From Flavobacteriaceae bacterium CRH (GTDB lineage: Bacteria > Bacteroidota > Bacteroidia > Flavobacteriales > Flavobacteriaceae): a DNA stretch of 64,000 nucleotides. The notes below the pieces were generated by a model. The model saw nothing but the letters and a program-made list of their open reading frames with translations. It did no database searches and was not told the origin of the DNA. The position numbers were made by a program, and so were the translations under genes. Positions 8,863 to 17,655 of this stretch are shown here, piece by piece; within the stretch, counting starts at the first letter, position 1; each line of letters begins with the position of its first letter. Location of the stretch: the NCBI GenBank assembly GCA_001507425.1, contig LMAJ01000023.1, forward strand, positions 1 through 64,000, written 5' to 3'.

Positions 8863-11278
8863 AGAATTTTTCAAAATAAACTCCACCAATTAAAAGCAAT
8901 AACATTCCAATTGAACTTGCCAATGTAATCATTCCTCCAGTTTTTATAACTTGTGGTTCAAATTTAAACTCTATAGTATGTTTTCCAGCCGGAACTTCCA
9001 TTGCTCTTAAAACATAATCAACGGAGAAATGATCTGTCAATTTACCATCAACATAAGCATTCCATCCATTTTTATAATACATTTCAGAGAACACGGCTAA
9101 ACCATTTTTTTGCTTATCCGATTTATATTTAATGTAGTTTGGTTTATATTCTACTACTTTAATAGTTCCTGTTGTATCCCATTGTTTATTCAATCGGGCA
9201 CCTTTAAATTTACCTTCATCCTCACGAACATTAAAAACTGCTACCTTTTTGGTGTCAATATTATCTAATGCTTTCATGACATCATCTGGATTGTTAACTA
9301 ATTTTAAAGAACTTACAAACCATGCGTTTCCGTTAGTTTTTGGATTTATGGTTGGAAATTCTTTTCCTTCCTTATCTGTTTGAATAATGTATTTTACATT
9401 CAACATATCCAAAACTTCCATATTATTTTTTGCAATCTGGTAATCAAATAATTGCTGTATTCTTCTAGGTTTAGCGGCATGATATCCTCCAACAGAATGG
9501 TGAAAATAAGATGCACGTGCGCTAGACATGTTCCCATTAACCTCAAAAACTCTGTAATGAGAAGTATCTTTTAATATTTGAGCATCAGATGGCGTTTCCT
9601 GAAAAGGAGCTGCAATTTGTACCGGACTCACAAAATCTTTTGCCGATACATATTTTTTATCTACAAAGAATAAATCGAAAATCATTAAAAGACCAACGAT
9701 TATTAATGTTGTATTTTGAGCTAATTTATTTTTGATAAACAACCACAAAATTCCAAAAGTAAGAACGATGAAAAATCCTGAACGTAATAAATCAGCAGAA
9801 TATAAAGTCTTTCTGTCTTCTTTTAGCGCATCAACAAAACCCGGACCGTAACTTTCTAAGAAATAATTATCACTGCTACCTGTAAAATGAAAAAATCCTT
9901 TGGCAATAACTAAAATAATGATAACACCTAAACCAAAAACTCCGGTTTGTATCAATGCTTTTTGTTGTAATTTAGGTTCTTCTTTTACTTTAAAGAAAGA
10001 TTGTAGTCCCATAATAGCCAAAACAGGAAAACATAATTCTAAAATAACCTGAATAGAAGAAACGGCTCTAAATTTATCGTACATCGGAACATAATCGATA
10101 AAAAAGTCAGTCAATAATCCGAAATTTTTTCCCCATGAAAGCACTAAAGCAAATAATGCCCCACCAAGAAATACATATTTTATTTTTCTGTCATCTATAA
10201 ATAATGCTAAAACGCCTAAAAAGAAAACAACAATACCGATGTACGCCGGAGCAGCAACAATAGGTTGGTCTCCCCAATATGTTGGCATTCCTGAAACAAA
10301 ATCCTGAGCCTGTTCTGAAGGAACTCCCTGCTCAAGCATAAATTGATACATGCGACTATCTGTACCTACATTTTCATGATTTGAACCACCAAAAATTCTT
10401 GGTGCAATTAAGTTGAAGCTCTCAGCAATTCCATAACTGTATTCTGTTATATATTCACGGCTTAAAGCATTTTCAGATATCTTTTTAGATCCGTCAGGAT
10501 TAAAAGTCAATTCACTATTACTACGTGTACTAAATTTAGCATATTCGCTTGTTGCAAGCAAATTTCCGGCATTGGCACCAATAGCAAATATTCCGGCAAG
10601 TGCCAAAACTCCAATCGCGGTTAATAGTTGTTTGTATTGTTTTTCTTTAATGAAAGTAAAAGCAAAATAACCTGAAAGAATCAATAAGAAAATCAATAAA
10701 TAATAAGTCATTTGAAAGTGATTTGCATTCACTTCCAGTGCTACTGCAAACATCGTGAGCAAACCTCCCCAAATGTATTTTTTTTGAAAGACCAGTATAA
10801 AACCGGCTATGACCAATGGCATATAAGCAATAGCATGCGCTTTTGCGTTATGACCAACTCCTAAAATAATAATCAAATAAGTAGAAAAACCAAATGCTAT
10901 GGCTCCAATAAATGCTTTTAAAGGATCTGTTTTAAGAACCAATAATAATCCGTAAAAACCTAAGAAATATAAAAACAGATAATCTGCCGGACGTGGTAAG
11001 AAACGTAAAGCATCATCTAACTTCCCAATATAATCATTTGGATAATTTGCTCCCAACTGATAGGTTGGCATTCCTCCAAAAGCAGAATTTGTCCAATATG
11101 GCTCAGTATGTTCTGCAGCTCTAAAGTCATTTTGCTCTTTTGCCATTCCGGTATATTGTGCAATATCCGATTGGAAGATTTGTTTTCCCTGTAAAACCGG
11201 GTAAAAATAAATTAAGGAAACGAGAATAAAGCCCAGGACAACAAGGGCATGCGGATAGAACTTATTTACTATTTTCAA
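8819..11278 (-). CDS. YfhO-family membrane protein
   Basis: 819 residues with an N-terminal helix (HALVVLGFILVSLIYFYPVL), about 11-12 further helices and a C-terminal soluble domain before a final helix (GGMITLASSIGMLLLLIGGV). The pattern FQSDIAQYTGMAKEQNDFRAAEHTEPYWTNSAFGGMPTYQ near residues 35-75 and the tail motif FSEMYYKNGWNAYVDGK match the YfhO family, which are GT-C-like proteins implicated in glycosylating envelope polymers such as teichoic acids. The start is TTG, because an in-frame stop lies just upstream and the first ATG falls after the first helix. The last 13 residues (RKDSQRIHGDTQK) are encoded by a dispersed repeat, so the natural end may have been extended. Confidence 0.88.
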   Translation of the reverse strand: MKIVNKFYPHALVVLGFILVSLIYFYPVLQGKQIFQSDIAQYTGMAKEQNDFRAAEHTEPYWTNSAFGGMPTYQLGANYPNDYIGKLDDALRFLPRPADYLFLYFLGFYGLLLVLKTDPLKAFIGAIAFGFSTYLIIILGVGHNAKAHAIAYMPLVIAGFILVFQKKYIWGGLLTMFAVALEVNANHFQMTYYLLIFLLILSGYFAFTFIKEKQYKQLLTAIGVLALAGIFAIGANAGNLLATSEYAKFSTRSNSELTFNPDGSKKISENALSREYITEYSYGIAESFNLIAPRIFGGSNHENVGTDSRMYQFMLEQGVPSEQAQDFVSGMPTYWGDQPIVAAPAYIGIVVFFLGVLALFIDDRKIKYVFLGGALFALVLSWGKNFGLLTDFFIDYVPMYDKFRAVSSIQVILELCFPVLAIMGLQSFFKVKEEPKLQQKALIQTGVFGLGVIIILVIAKGFFHFTGSSDNYFLESYGPGFVDALKEDRKTLYSADLLRSGFFIVLTFGILWLFIKNKLAQNTTLIIVGLLMIFDLFFVDKKYVSAKDFVSPVQIAAPFQETPSDAQILKDTSHYRVFEVNGNMSSARASYFHHSVGGYHAAKPRRIQQLFDYQIAKNNMEVLDMLNVKYIIQTDKEGKEFPTINPKTNGNAWFVSSLKLVNNPDDVMKALDNIDTKKVAVFNVREDEGKFKGARLNKQWDTTGTIKVVEYKPNYIKYKSDKQKNGLAVFSEMYYKNGWNAYVDGKLTDHFSVDYVLRAMEVPAGKHTIEFKFEPQVIKTGGMITLASSIGMLLLLIGGVYFEKFYRKDSQRIHGDTQK

Positions 11279-11328
11279 TTTAGGTTAGTTTGGTTAAATG
11301 ATGAATCCTGTTATTTTAGGACACAAAC

Positions 11329-11613
11329 TTAATCTATTTCTTCGTAATCAACATAATCGCCGATCTTTTTGGTCTCGCGAGGATTTTTTGCATTCGCAGT
11401 ATTAATGATAATCTCGTCATCATTAGTACGTGTTTTTTGCCATGAATTATCCTGAGTATATTGTTGTTGTCTAGAAAAATTTTCTCCTGCTTTTTCAACT
11501 GCTTTTTTTACCAATACCGGCAAAAAGATTCTAGCTAAAAATTTAAAAATATAATAAAAAGCTACCATGTAACATATCGCTTTTATTAAACCTGAAAAAG
11601 ATGCTTCTTGCAT
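11329..11613 (-). CDS. DUF4834-like small membrane protein
   Basis: 94 residues: a short N-terminus, one hydrophobic helix (ICYMVAFYYIFKFLARIFLPVLVKKAVEK, about residues 13-41), then a hydrophilic tail with Gln-rich and acidic stretches ending GDYVDYEEID. The helix followed by FLARIFLP and a YEEID-type end matches my memory of the DUF4834 family of flavobacteria, whose function is unknown. It lies 50 bp upstream of yfhO on the same strand, so it may be the first gene of the polysaccharide operon. Confidence 0.7.
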   Translation of the reverse strand: MQEASFSGLIKAICYMVAFYYIFKFLARIFLPVLVKKAVEKAGENFSRQQQYTQDNSWQKTRTNDDEIIINTANAKNPRETKKIGDYVDYEEID

Positions 11614-11694
11614 AATTGTTTAATTTTTTTCCAAAATTAATAAATCCATTGTTTAAAATTAAAATAACAATCTTAAATAAATAATAAAATATAG

Positions 11695-11702
11695 TACATT
11701 TG
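11695..11702 (+). promoter_or_regulatory. Candidate -7 box for the 11738 gene
   Basis: TACATTTG matches TAnnTTTG and lies 35 bp before the ATG at 11738. No -33 box is evident. Confidence 0.45.
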
Positions 11703-11737
11703 ATTTGCGTTATTACTTTTTAATCCCCAAATAAACT

Positions 11738-12724
11738 ATGTTAAAAATTAAAAACTTACTCTTAACGGCACTCTTTTTTGCACCACAACTCTTTTTTGCA
11801 CAATATACGGATGTTATCAATTCGAATAGACCTGGAGAAACCATGTCTGCATACGCAGTAGGAAAATCAGTTATTCAGGCTGAAGCCGGTATTTACGGCA
11901 TTAAAGAAAACCACGACTTATTAAATTATGATGCAACCGGTATAGGAACAGATCTAACGTTTCGATATGGAGCTTTCTTAGAAAAATTAGAATTTGTACT
12001 GGATTTACAATATCAAATGGAAAATTTTGATACACCGTATACTAGCTACAAAAAAAACAATTTCAGACAAACAGTTTTAGGAGCTAAATATTTAATCTAC
12101 GATCCTTTTAAAAACTACGAAAAAACGAAAAATATTTACAGCTATAAAGCGAATCATAAATTCGACTGGCATTCCTTAATTCCAGCTGTTTCGGTATTTG
12201 CCGGAGCTAATTTTGTTGGCGCAGATAATCCTTATTCGTTTTCTCCACAATCCAGTATTTCTCCTAAAGTAGTTTTGATTACTCAAAATCTTTTTGGCGA
12301 CGGAAAATGGGTTTTTGTAACTAATATAATTGCTGATTATATTACAACAGACTATCCTAGTTATGCTTATGTATTAACGCTTACACACGGATTTAACAGT
12401 AAATGGTCAGGATTTATTGAAAATCAAGGTTATAAAAGTGACTTTTACAGTGATGTTCTTGCTCGTGGTGGAGCTGCTTATTTGATAAATTCAAATCTTC
12501 AAGTTGATGCTTCTATCAGTACAAACTTTAAAAACACCCCTTCTATTTTATATGGAGGAGTTGGAGTTTCATGGCGCTATGATGGAAAATACAAGGAAAA
12601 ACAAATGGAATTCAAAAGAGAATCCAGAAAAACTAAAAAAGAAAAAGATCCTAAAGATAAAAAATCGAAAAAAGAAACTGATTTTCAGGAACAAGAAAGA
12701 AAACGTAAATCTAAATACGAATAA
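11738..12724 (+). CDS. Outer-membrane transporter-like beta-barrel protein
   Basis: 328 residues. A signal peptide (MLKIKNLLLTALFFAPQLFFAQ, cleaved near 22) is followed by alternating-residue stretches that suggest beta strands (LTFRYGAFLEKLEFVLDLQYQ, ASISTNFKNTPSILYGGVGVSWRY). The opening DVINSNRPGETMSAYAVGKSVIQAEAG resembles the PF13557 'MetA-pathway phenol degradation' barrel family often annotated as a transporter in flavobacteria. It ends with an unusual, highly charged tail of about 45 residues rich in Lys and Glu, probably periplasmic or disordered. The GNAT gene follows 46 bp later on the same strand. The substrate is unknown. Confidence 0.7.
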   Translation: MLKIKNLLLTALFFAPQLFFAQYTDVINSNRPGETMSAYAVGKSVIQAEAGIYGIKENHDLLNYDATGIGTDLTFRYGAFLEKLEFVLDLQYQMENFDTPYTSYKKNNFRQTVLGAKYLIYDPFKNYEKTKNIYSYKANHKFDWHSLIPAVSVFAGANFVGADNPYSFSPQSSISPKVVLITQNLFGDGKWVFVTNIIADYITTDYPSYAYVLTLTHGFNSKWSGFIENQGYKSDFYSDVLARGGAAYLINSNLQVDASISTNFKNTPSILYGGVGVSWRYDGKYKEKQMEFKRESRKTKKEKDPKDKKSKKETDFQEQERKRKSKYE

Positions 12725-12770
12725 TTAACAACCCACTCTTATAAAGAGCTATTTTACAATAACGATTTTA

Positions 12771-13889
12771 ATGATTACAATTAAAGAAGCCAAAACAAAA
12801 AAGGAATTAACAGAATATATCAAATTCCCTTTTTCATTATACAAAGACAATCCTTATTGGGTTCCGCCTATTATCGCAGATGAATTAGAGTCTTTTGACA
12901 AAACTAAAAATCCTGCTTTTGATAATGCTGAAGCTTATTTTTATCTGGCTTACAAAAACAATGAAATCGTTGGCCGAATTACAGCCATCATAAATTGGTC
13001 TGAAGTCAATAATCAGCATAAAAGAAAGGTTCGTTTTGGTTGGTTCGACGTTATTGATGATATCGAAGTAACAAAAACTTTATTAGAAAAAGTGTATGAG
13101 TTAGGAAGACAAAATAATCTGGAACATGCCGAAGGTCCGATGGGATTTTCGAACTTAGATAAAGTTGGCGTTCTTACTGAAGGTTACGATCAAATGGGAA
13201 CCATGATTACCTGGTACAATAATCCTTATTATGTAACGCATTTTGAACAATTGGGCTTTCAGGTAGAAAAAGAATATATCGAGAGTATTTTTCCGTTTTC
13301 GAATGTTAAACCTGAGTTTTTCCTAAAAGCACAGGAATTAATTAAAAAACGATACGGACTTAAATCGCTTACTTTTACTAAAACAAAAGACATTATGCCA
13401 CATGTTGACAAAATGTTTGATTTGTTTAATGAATCGTACGCCAAATTAGCTTCGTTTGTAGCCATTTCAGACGTTCAGAAAGAATATTTTAAAAAGAAAT
13501 ACATCAGTTTCATCAATCCGGAATACATCAAGTTTGTGGTTGATAAAGATGATAAATTAGTTGCTTTTAGTATCGTTATGCCAAGTTTTACCGAAGCTTT
13601 ACAAAAAGCAAAAGGGAAATTATTTCCGTTTGGTTTTTTGCACTTATTAAGAGCCAGAAAAAAGAGTAAAGATGTTGTTTTTTATCTTATCGGAGTTCAT
13701 CCTGATTATCAAAACAAAGGTGTTACAGCTATTATTTTTGATGAATATTACAGAACTTTTACAGAAAGAGGAATTCAAAACTGCATTAGAACTCCTGAAT
13801 TAGCCGAAAACACAGCGATCCATTTACTTTGGAAAAACTTTGATCCGAAAATTCACTGTCAAAGAAAAACGTATTTGAAGTATTTATAA
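12771..13889 (+). CDS. GNAT-fold N-acetyltransferase-like protein
   Basis: 372 residues, soluble, no signal peptide. Two GNAT-like halves are suggested: an N-terminal one with FYLAYKNNEIVGRITAIINW near residues 62-82, and a C-terminal one with FYLIGVHPDYQNKGVTAIIFDEYYRTFTERG near 305-335. In the second, HPDYQNKGV corresponds to the acetyl-CoA pyrophosphate loop (Q/RxxGx). The EGPMGFSNLDKVGVL block is characteristic of a large bacterial subfamily annotated only as GNAT. The acceptor is unknown. It follows the transporter-like gene by 46 bp and may be cotranscribed with it. Confidence 0.75.
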   Translation: MITIKEAKTKKELTEYIKFPFSLYKDNPYWVPPIIADELESFDKTKNPAFDNAEAYFYLAYKNNEIVGRITAIINWSEVNNQHKRKVRFGWFDVIDDIEVTKTLLEKVYELGRQNNLEHAEGPMGFSNLDKVGVLTEGYDQMGTMITWYNNPYYVTHFEQLGFQVEKEYIESIFPFSNVKPEFFLKAQELIKKRYGLKSLTFTKTKDIMPHVDKMFDLFNESYAKLASFVAISDVQKEYFKKKYISFINPEYIKFVVDKDDKLVAFSIVMPSFTEALQKAKGKLFPFGFLHLLRARKKSKDVVFYLIGVHPDYQNKGVTAIIFDEYYRTFTERGIQNCIRTPELAENTAIHLLWKNFDPKIHCQRKTYLKYL

Positions 13890-13933
13890 AATTTTGAGTT
13901 GTGAATTGTGAATTGTATAATGTAAATTTTTTT

Positions 13934-13967
13934 ACTTTTTACTTTTTACTTTTTACTTTTTACTTTT
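13934..13967. repeat. Heptanucleotide tandem repeat (ACTTTTT)5
   Basis: Four full ACTTTTT units and one partial unit run between the stop of the GNAT gene and the terminator at 13975. The position between convergent genes makes phase variation of a gene unlikely. This is probably slippage-prone filler. Confidence 0.8.
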
Positions 13968-13974
13968 AAAACAA

Positions 13975-14005
13975 AAAATCCATTCGCACGAAACGAATGG
14001 ATTTT
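13975..14005. terminator. Terminator between convergent genes (stem AAAATCCATTCG)
   Basis: A 12-bp perfect stem (13975-13986 and 13994-14005) with a 7-nt loop, A-run on one side and T-rich on the other. It ends the lipoprotein gene at 14027 and possibly the GNAT gene. The same stem sequence recurs at 14561-14596. Confidence 0.85.
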
Positions 14006-14026
14006 CTTTTTACAATTTTTTTGTTT

Positions 14027-14518
14027 TTAATGCTGCACAAAATCAGTGCAATCAACTTTTGTTAAAGTTGTTTTTGAATCAAATTTTAACTTTGATTTAT
14101 CTTTAAAAGTTACTTTATCATTAGCATTAACTACATCACCATATCCTTCGATAAATGTATTTTCTCTTTGCAAAAATGCAACTTCTCTAACTGAAGAAAC
14201 ACCTTCTGATGAGAAAGTATAATCAGCGATTAAGGTATCGCCTTTCATATTGCCAATTAAAGTACCTTCATTTTTATCTTTTCCGTATAAACTATAACTT
14301 AATTTTCCGTTTACTTCCTGATGTGAGTTCACATTAAAACTCAAACTAATAGTGCTGTTATTCGCGGTCGAAACATAACATTGATCTCCTGCAGGCTCAA
14401 CAATTTCAGCTTCTTTAGGCGCACTTGGAGCAATTTCCGGAGCAATGGGCGCATTTTCTTTTTTACAGGAAATAAAAACACTTAAAATCATTATTGTTAT
14501 GGCTAATACTTTTTTCAT
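14027..14518 (-). CDS. Lipoprotein of unknown function
   Basis: 163 residues. The lipobox is clear: MKKVLAITIMILSVFISCKKEN, with Cys18 as the predicted lipidation site. A Pro/Ala/Glu-rich linker (PIAPEIAPSAPKEAEIVEPAG) follows, then a small beta-rich domain containing CYVSTANNSTISLSFNV and YSLYGKDKNEGTLIGNMKGDTLIADYTF, and a C-terminal CTDF. The two Cys of the mature domain could form a disulfide. It is a single-gene unit bounded on each side by a terminator with the same CCATTCG/CGAATGG stem. I do not recognise the family beyond flavobacterial lipoproteins of this style. Confidence 0.8.
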   Translation of the reverse strand: MKKVLAITIMILSVFISCKKENAPIAPEIAPSAPKEAEIVEPAGDQCYVSTANNSTISLSFNVNSHQEVNGKLSYSLYGKDKNEGTLIGNMKGDTLIADYTFSSEGVSSVREVAFLQRENTFIEGYGDVVNANDKVTFKDKSKLKFDSKTTLTKVDCTDFVQH

Positions 14519-14560
14519 AAATTTTATTTTAATAATTAGTAGAATAAAGTTACACCAATA

Positions 14561-14596
14561 AAAAAAAATCCATTCGCATAACGAATGGATTTTTTT
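14561..14596. terminator. Terminator downstream of the alpha-oxoamine synthase gene
   Basis: Stem AAAAAATCCATTCG with CGAATGGATTTTTT (within 14561-14576 and 14582-14596) and a 5-nt loop. On the minus strand this lies after the gene ending at 14637. The stem is nearly identical to the one at 13975-14005. Confidence 0.85.
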
Positions 14597-14636
14597 ACAT
14601 AATTCCCATATCAGGAAATCTATTTTTTAAAAGAAT

Positions 14637-15899
14637 TTAAGCATCTAAATCAACTTTAGTTCTGCTTGCAATTTCTTTATAAGTTCCGTTTTCTAATTTT
14701 TCACGAATCGCTTCAAATGCCACTAATGTTTCATCAATATCAGATAAAGTATGTGAAGTTGTTGGAATCATTCTCAACAAAATAATTCCTTTAGGAATTA
14801 CAGGATAAATTACAATCGACAAGAAAATACCGTAGTTTTCTCTTAAATCATTTACCATTACCATTGCTTCCGGCACACTTCCTTCTAAATAAACTGGTGT
14901 TACGCAAGTATTTGTATCTCCAATATTAAAGTTTCTTGAACGTAATCCGCTTTGTAAAGCGTTTACATTTTCCCAAAGTTTATCTTTAAGTTCCGGGTGG
15001 TTACGCAATAATTCTAAACGTTTCAAAGAACCAATTGTCTGAATCATTGGTAATGCTTTTGCAAACATCTGAGAACGTAAATTGTATTTTAAATAATCGA
15101 TAATATCTTGATCTGCAGCGATAAAAGCTCCAATATTCGCCATAGATTTTGCAAAAGTAGAAAAGTAAACATCGATACCATCCTGAACTCCCTGCTCCTC
15201 ACCTGCTCCGGCTCCTGTTTTTCCAAGAGTACCAAAACCGTGCGCATCATCAACTAATAATCGGAAATTATATTTTTCTTTTAAAGCAACGATTTCTTTC
15301 AATTTTCCTTGTTGTCCTCGCATTCCGAAAACACCTTCAGTAATAAATAAAATACCTCCACCTGTTTCAGTTGCCATTTTAGTAGCACGTTGCAGGTTTT
15401 TCTCCATACTTTCAAGATCATTGTGTTTGTAGGTAAAACGTTTACCCATATGCAAACGAACACCATCAATAATACAAGCGTGAGAATCTACATCATATAC
15501 AATAATATCATTTTTAGTAACCAAAGCATCAATAGTAGAAACCATTCCCTGATAACCAAAATTCAATAAATATGCAGCCGGTTTCATTACAAACTCAGCC
15601 AATTCCTGTTCTAATTGTTCATGGTATTTAGTGTGTCCTGACATCATACGGGCACCCATAGGGTAAGCTGCTCCAAACTGAGTTGCTGCATCAATATCTG
15701 CCTGACGAACCTCTGGATGATTAGCAAGACCTAAATAGTCATTCAAACTCCAATTTAAAATATTTTTTCCACCAAATTGCATTCTCGGACCAAGTTCACC
15801 TTCTAATTTAGGGAAAACAAAATAACCCTCAGCTTGCGAAGCCCATTTTCCTAATGGTCCTTTATTGTTCTGAATTCTTTCGAATAAATCTTTTACCAT
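14637..15899 (-). CDS. PLP-dependent alpha-oxoamine synthase (SPT or cysteate acyltransferase type)
   Basis: 420 residues, fold type I aminotransferase. Motifs: NWSLNDYLGLANHPEV near 50, GARMMSGHTKYHEQLE near 82, LLVDDAHGFGTLG near 214 (Asp and His that hold PLP), and STFAKSMANIGAFIA near 248, where the Lys forms the Schiff base. The C-terminal PKGIILLRMIPTTSHT motif is typical of this family. These enzymes condense an amino acid with acyl-CoA or acyl-ACP. In flavobacteria close homologues make sulfonolipids (cysteate plus fatty acid to capnine) or sphingolipids (serine palmitoyltransferase); sequence alone does not separate the two. A KBL or BioF role seems less likely given the FAKSMA active-site wording. 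It stands alone, with a strong promoter of its own. Confidence 0.82.
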   Translation of the reverse strand: MVKDLFERIQNNKGPLGKWASQAEGYFVFPKLEGELGPRMQFGGKNILNWSLNDYLGLANHPEVRQADIDAATQFGAAYPMGARMMSGHTKYHEQLEQELAEFVMKPAAYLLNFGYQGMVSTIDALVTKNDIIVYDVDSHACIIDGVRLHMGKRFTYKHNDLESMEKNLQRATKMATETGGGILFITEGVFGMRGQQGKLKEIVALKEKYNFRLLVDDAHGFGTLGKTGAGAGEEQGVQDGIDVYFSTFAKSMANIGAFIAADQDIIDYLKYNLRSQMFAKALPMIQTIGSLKRLELLRNHPELKDKLWENVNALQSGLRSRNFNIGDTNTCVTPVYLEGSVPEAMVMVNDLRENYGIFLSIVIYPVIPKGIILLRMIPTTSHTLSDIDETLVAFEAIREKLENGTYKEIASRTKVDLDA

Positions 15900-15934
15900 A
15901 AATATATTTTGAAGTAATAATTTTATTTTTATAC

Positions 15935-15948
15935 AGGGTGCAAAAATA
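15935..15948 (-). promoter_or_regulatory. Extended -7 promoter element TATTTTTGCACCCT
   Basis: Read on the minus strand, TATTTTTG fits TAnnTTTG and is followed by CACCCT. The same extension occurs before the DEAD-box gene (30224-30237) and mnmA (51792-51805). The ATG is 36 bp downstream, at 15899. Confidence 0.6.
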
Positions 15949-16128
15949 ATGATTATTATTCTAATATATAGTTAGCCAATTATTTTTATTAAAAAATATT
16001 GCAGTTATTAAGGTTCTAAAATCAATTTTTACTATCTGATAGGCATTTTTGTAAGAATAAATTTTAATTTAATATTCTGCATTTTAAACCGCTGCCTAAT
16101 TTGTAAGCAATAAATGACTTTTATCATA

Positions 16129-16152
16129 ATAAAAGATAATTATGTCTTTTAA
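16129..16152. promoter_or_regulatory. Candidate Rrf2/NsrR operator upstream of nirK
   Basis: Left arm ATAAAAGATA, spacer ATTA, right arm TGTCTTTTAA: 18 of 20 arm positions match the perfect palindrome at 21145-21168, with the same 4-nt spacer. A second overlapping inverted repeat (CTTTTAT-CATA-ATAAAAG, 16118-16135) shares the left arm. The site ends 40 bp before the first nirK ATG. Its right arm may also serve as a degenerate -7 box. Confidence 0.6.
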
Positions 16153-16192
16153 ATTTACTCTCAATTTAAGACTAAAATAAACCATTTTTATT

Positions 16193-17641
16193 ATGAAAAA
16201 GAAAACTTTAATACAATCTAAAATGAAAATCTTTATTTGTATTTTCATTATCGAACTCTTTATATCGGCTTGCGAAAAGAAAGAACAATCTATAGATTAT
16301 ACTGAAATTGCGACCGAAGGACAAATGAATGCAGAACTTACTGCTCCGCCAATGGTACCAAAACCAATTGGCAGCAGAAAAGCCATGAAACTGAAAATTA
16401 ACATGGAAATTAAAGAACAGGAAGGTACCATGACCGATGGCGTAAAATATACGTATTGGACATTTGGAGGTTCGGTTCCGGGAAGTTTCATTAGAACCCG
16501 TGTTGGCGATGAAGTTGAGTTTCACTTAAAAAATCATCCTGATAACAAACTTCCCCACAATATAGATTTGCATGCCGTTACAGGTCCGGGTGGTGGCGCT
16601 ACATCGTCATTAGTGGCGCCTGGTCACGAAAAAGTATTCAGTTTTAAAGTAATCAATCCGGGGCTATATGTATATCATTGCGCTACTGCTCCTGTTGGTA
16701 TGCACATTGCCAACGGAATGTACGGTTTGATTTTAGTTGAACCTGAAGGCGGGCTTCCTCCTGTTGATAAGGAATACTATGTTATGCAAGGCGATTTTTA
16801 TACGCAGGGCGAATACGGAGCTAAAGGACTACAGCCTTTTGATATGAATAAAGCCGTAAAAGAAACTCCAGATTATGTTGTTTTTAATGGAAAAGTTGGA
16901 TCGCTGACAAACGGAAATGAACTTACTGCAAAAGTGGGCGAAACGGTTCGTTTATTTGTGGGCAACGGCGGACCAAATTTGGTTTCTTCTTTTCATGTTA
17001 TCGGCGAAATATTCGATAATGTTCATGTAGAAGGAGGCGCTTTAATGAATAAAAATGTTCAAACCACTTTAATTCCAGCCGGAGGTTCTGCCATTGTTGA
17101 TTTTAAAGTCGAAACTCCGGGTAACTTTATTTTGGTTGATCATTCTATTTTTAGAGCTTTTAATAAAGGTGCTTTGGGAATATTGAAAGTTGAAGGTCAG
17201 GAAAATAAAAATATTTATTCAGGAACGATTCAGGAAGGCATTTATTTACCCGAAGGCGGAACAATTCAAAAAATGCCAAATGTACAAGTCGCTAAAACCG
17301 TAACTCCAAAAAGAACCATTGCTGAAAAAATGACAATTGGAAAACAGATTTACGGAACAACTTGTTTTGCCTGCCATCAATCTGAAGGTCAAGGAATTCC
17401 TAATGCTTTTCCTCCTCTTGCAAAATCTGATTATTTAAATGCAGATACCAAAAGAGCGATTAAAACAATTTTAAACGGTTTAAGCGGAGAAGTGACTGTT
17501 AACGGTAAAAAATTCAATAATATAATGCCTTCTCAAAATTTATCAGATGATGAAATAGCAAATGTTATGACTTATATCTACAACAATTGGGGAAATAACA
17601 AAACTGAAGTTACACCTGAAATGGTAAAAACACAAAGATAA
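16193..17641 (+). CDS. nirK: Copper nitrite reductase fused to cytochrome c (NirK)
   Basis: 482 residues. Reduces nitrite to nitric oxide in the periplasm. A lipobox (FISAC, Cys27) suggests a membrane-anchored lipoprotein; ATG 16223 (residue 11) would give a more usual signal length. Two cupredoxin domains carry the expected ligands: H122, C163, H171 and M176 for the type 1 copper (PHN, YHC, MHIANGM), and H127, H162 and H317 for type 2, with the catalytic Asp125 and His268 in place. A C-terminal class I cytochrome c domain (CFACH, residues 391-395; likely axial Met446 in IMPSQNL) should feed electrons to the type 1 site. It starts a plus-strand unit with nirV (14-nt gap) and sco. A candidate operator lies just upstream. 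Confidence 0.95.
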   Translation: MKKKTLIQSKMKIFICIFIIELFISACEKKEQSIDYTEIATEGQMNAELTAPPMVPKPIGSRKAMKLKINMEIKEQEGTMTDGVKYTYWTFGGSVPGSFIRTRVGDEVEFHLKNHPDNKLPHNIDLHAVTGPGGGATSSLVAPGHEKVFSFKVINPGLYVYHCATAPVGMHIANGMYGLILVEPEGGLPPVDKEYYVMQGDFYTQGEYGAKGLQPFDMNKAVKETPDYVVFNGKVGSLTNGNELTAKVGETVRLFVGNGGPNLVSSFHVIGEIFDNVHVEGGALMNKNVQTTLIPAGGSAIVDFKVETPGNFILVDHSIFRAFNKGALGILKVEGQENKNIYSGTIQEGIYLPEGGTIQKMPNVQVAKTVTPKRTIAEKMTIGKQIYGTTCFACHQSEGQGIPNAFPPLAKSDYLNADTKRAIKTILNGLSGEVTVNGKKFNNIMPSQNLSDDEIANVMTYIYNNWGNNKTEVTPEMVKTQR

Positions 17642-17655
17642 AACAACGTTATAAT

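Noticed and set aside
12504..12728. Second frame inside the end of the transporter-like gene
   Set aside because: Lys-rich sequence is produced by reading the A-rich tail out of frame.
13934..13967. Heptanucleotide repeat as a phase-variation switch
   Set aside because: It is between convergent genes, outside any promoter or coding frame.
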